Positions 41,852-42,672 of a stretch of 42,672 nt of DNA are shown piece after piece; positions within the stretch are counted from its first letter, which is position 1; each line of letters opens with the position of its first letter. The notes below the pieces were generated by a model that was not told the DNA's origin, did not search any database, and was given only the letters and a program-made list of their open reading frames with translations. This DNA is from JAIPFM01 sp964494325 (GTDB lineage: Bacteria; Planctomycetota; Phycisphaerae; Sedimentisphaerales; Anaerobacaceae). The position numbers and the translations under genes are program-made. The stretch covers positions 1 to 42,672 of the forward strand of contig CAZBTJ010000035.1 of NCBI GenBank assembly GCA_964494325.1, read 5' to 3'.

Positions 41852-41918
41852 AACACTCTCCTTTTTCTGAATAGTGATCTATTTCATATTCAAGCTTGGT
41901 ACATGATAACCAAAATAA

Positions 41919-42044
41919 TTAAATGTACTGGGCACCTTTAATTCCCTGATATTGGGGGATCATCTGTGTCCAGATCGCAGCGATTGAGAGAGCAGCCACC
42001 AGAACAAACATTATGGACATACAAACACGAGTGCGTTTAATCAT
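41919..42044 (-). CDS. 41-aa single-span membrane peptide
   Basis: ATG 42044 follows AAAAGGAGAT at ideal spacing and opens MIKRTRVCMSIMFVLVAALS... ending IPQYQGIKGAQYI. It has a positively charged N-terminus, one hydrophobic helix (about residues 8-28) and a short polar tail. It could be a small membrane protein or an uncleaved signal-like peptide. It lies 67 bases upstream of the LamG gene on the same strand, so co-transcription is likely. The longer frame to 42110 lacks a ribosome-binding site. No family is recognised. Confidence 0.5.
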   Translation of the reverse strand: MIKRTRVCMSIMFVLVAALSIAAIWTQMIPQYQGIKGAQYI

Positions 42045-42291
42045 ACCATCTCCTTTTGGTTGACATTTCCCATTCACACCGCTGATAGGCAAATATCTCG
42101 CCATGTGCATCCATTACATTACATATTGACACTTGGCATATCAAGCGTTTTCTCACTCAAAGCAACTTTTCTACGGGAAAGCACAGGTCTAGACATCAAA
42201 TCAATAGATAGCCCGTACTAAACCTACTCTAATTGCTATTTTGATGTCTGGCCCTGCCCCTTTCTCGAAATTAGCTCTCAGCAGGCCTCTT

Positions 42292-42415
42292 CCCATCTCA
42301 ACTTTGTCGAGAGCTTTGTCGCAAGCTTCATCGAAACGAGGACAAAGGTTGCGGCCTCCGGCCGCCTGTCGAAAAGGCTCTCGACAAAGAGAAAAATTGA
42401 CAAACATGCTTAAGT
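42292..42415. repeat. Fold-back repeat unit A
   Basis: It begins CCCATCTCAACTTTGTCG and ends GACAAACATGCTTAAGT. The outer stem CTTTGTCGAGAGC (42302-42314) pairs with GCTCTCGACAAAG (42377-42389), 13 perfect pairs. The inner hairpin GCGGCC-TCC-GGCCGC is at 42351-42365. Confidence 0.85.
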
Positions 42416-42459
42416 TGGTGCCTTCAGTACCGCCCCCTTTTCCACCTGTTAAAAAGCGT

Positions 42460-42604
42460 CCCATCTCAACCTTGTGGCAAGCCTTGTCGCGAGCTTTGTC
42501 GTAAACTTAATCGAAACGCCGACAAAGGAACCTGCATTTGCGGCCTCCGGCCGCCTATCGACAAAGCTCGCGACAAAGAAAAGGGATGACAAACATGCTT
42601 AAGT
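42460..42604. repeat. Fold-back repeat unit B
   Basis: It lies 168 bases downstream of unit A with the same borders. The outer stem TTGTCGCGAGCTTTGTCG (42484-42501) pairs perfectly over 18 bp with 42559-42576. The inner hairpin GCGGCC-TCC-GGCCGC (42540-42554) is unchanged. The A-T pair of unit A's stem is a C-G pair here. Confidence 0.85.
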
Positions 42605-42672
42605 GCCATTCGGGTCGGTCCCCGGATTTAAGTAAGCGATAGAGTGACAAGACATTAATGCCGAGATCCAAG

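Larger units (their letters stand above)
42045..42672. other. Right-end region without a gene, carrying fold-back repeats
   Basis: No credible protein-coding frame is seen; the 42201-42504 frames on both strands overlap the fold-back repeats and are by-products of them. The region holds the two repeat units described separately and about 70 bases of unassigned sequence to the window end. Confidence 0.6.

Noticed and set aside
42201..42504. 87-aa ORFs on both strands at the right end
   Set aside because: Both are generated by the fold-back repeats; no ribosome-binding site or homology.
1..42672. tRNA, rRNA, tmRNA and other standard RNA genes
   Set aside because: I looked for T-loop and CCA-type signatures and for conserved rRNA strings and saw none I could support. 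A covariance scan would be needed to be certain.

Overview
The window reads as a Planctomycetota-type genome, most likely Phycisphaerae-like. This is inferred from gene content, not from a marker tree. The pointers are a prepilin-like DUF1559 protein with an H-X9-D motif, large secreted LamG, discoidin and beta-helix proteins with 'PDPASGSTDI...VVSW' modules, a SpoVG with a zinc ribbon inside it, and many secreted or lipoprotein genes. No rRNA, tRNA, CRISPR array, integrase or intact transposase was found.

Layout. (1) About 0.6-2.3 kb: an NYN-LOTUS RNA-processing-type protein and a decayed secreted M28 peptidase. (2) About 2.9-11.7 kb: an accessory stretch of small, poorly conserved genes. 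These are a lipoprotein with 60-residue repeats, a MazG-like pyrophosphohydrolase, an orphan VasI/TagO-like secreted protein, a Cys-rich 76-aa protein, a membrane coiled-coil protein, a DUF1559 prepilin with a dead duplicate beside it, a DUF433/PIN-like toxin-antitoxin pair, and truncated genes. Between them lie modular dispersed repeats: a 97-nt REP-like unit present twice with one mismatch, GC-rich mini-hairpin blocks and simple-repeat filler. (3) About 11.7-34.4 kb: mostly conserved genes, namely rsmH, a COG2509 flavoprotein, a Na/Pi cotransporter with PhoU domain, the ABC-F ATPase uup, a CPBP protease, murA, an MscS channel, a DUF481 outer-membrane protein, a pseudo-subtilase/beta-helix protein, a DUF368 (PopT-type)-ispE-spoVG operon, a FlgM-like small protein, mutS, a glycoside-hydrolase-like protein and an EamA transporter. 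(4) About 34.8-42.0 kb: a leftward cluster of giant secreted proteins. One fuses a calcineurin-type phosphoesterase to a PhoD-type phosphatase with LamG domains; the other carries near-duplicate LamG domains at both ends. A 41-aa membrane peptide precedes it. (5) 42.25-42.6 kb: two tandem copies of a fold-back element whose stems covary.

Functional links. DUF368-ispE-spoVG and murA tie together lipid-carrier supply, isoprenoid precursors and peptidoglycan synthesis. MscS and DUF481 are envelope genes. The large LamG, phosphatase and glycosidase-like proteins fit scavenging of phosphate and polysaccharide outside the cell, and a Na/Pi transporter lies in the same window. The most unusual non-coding content is the repeat families in 4-12 kb and the covarying fold-back tandem at the right end.
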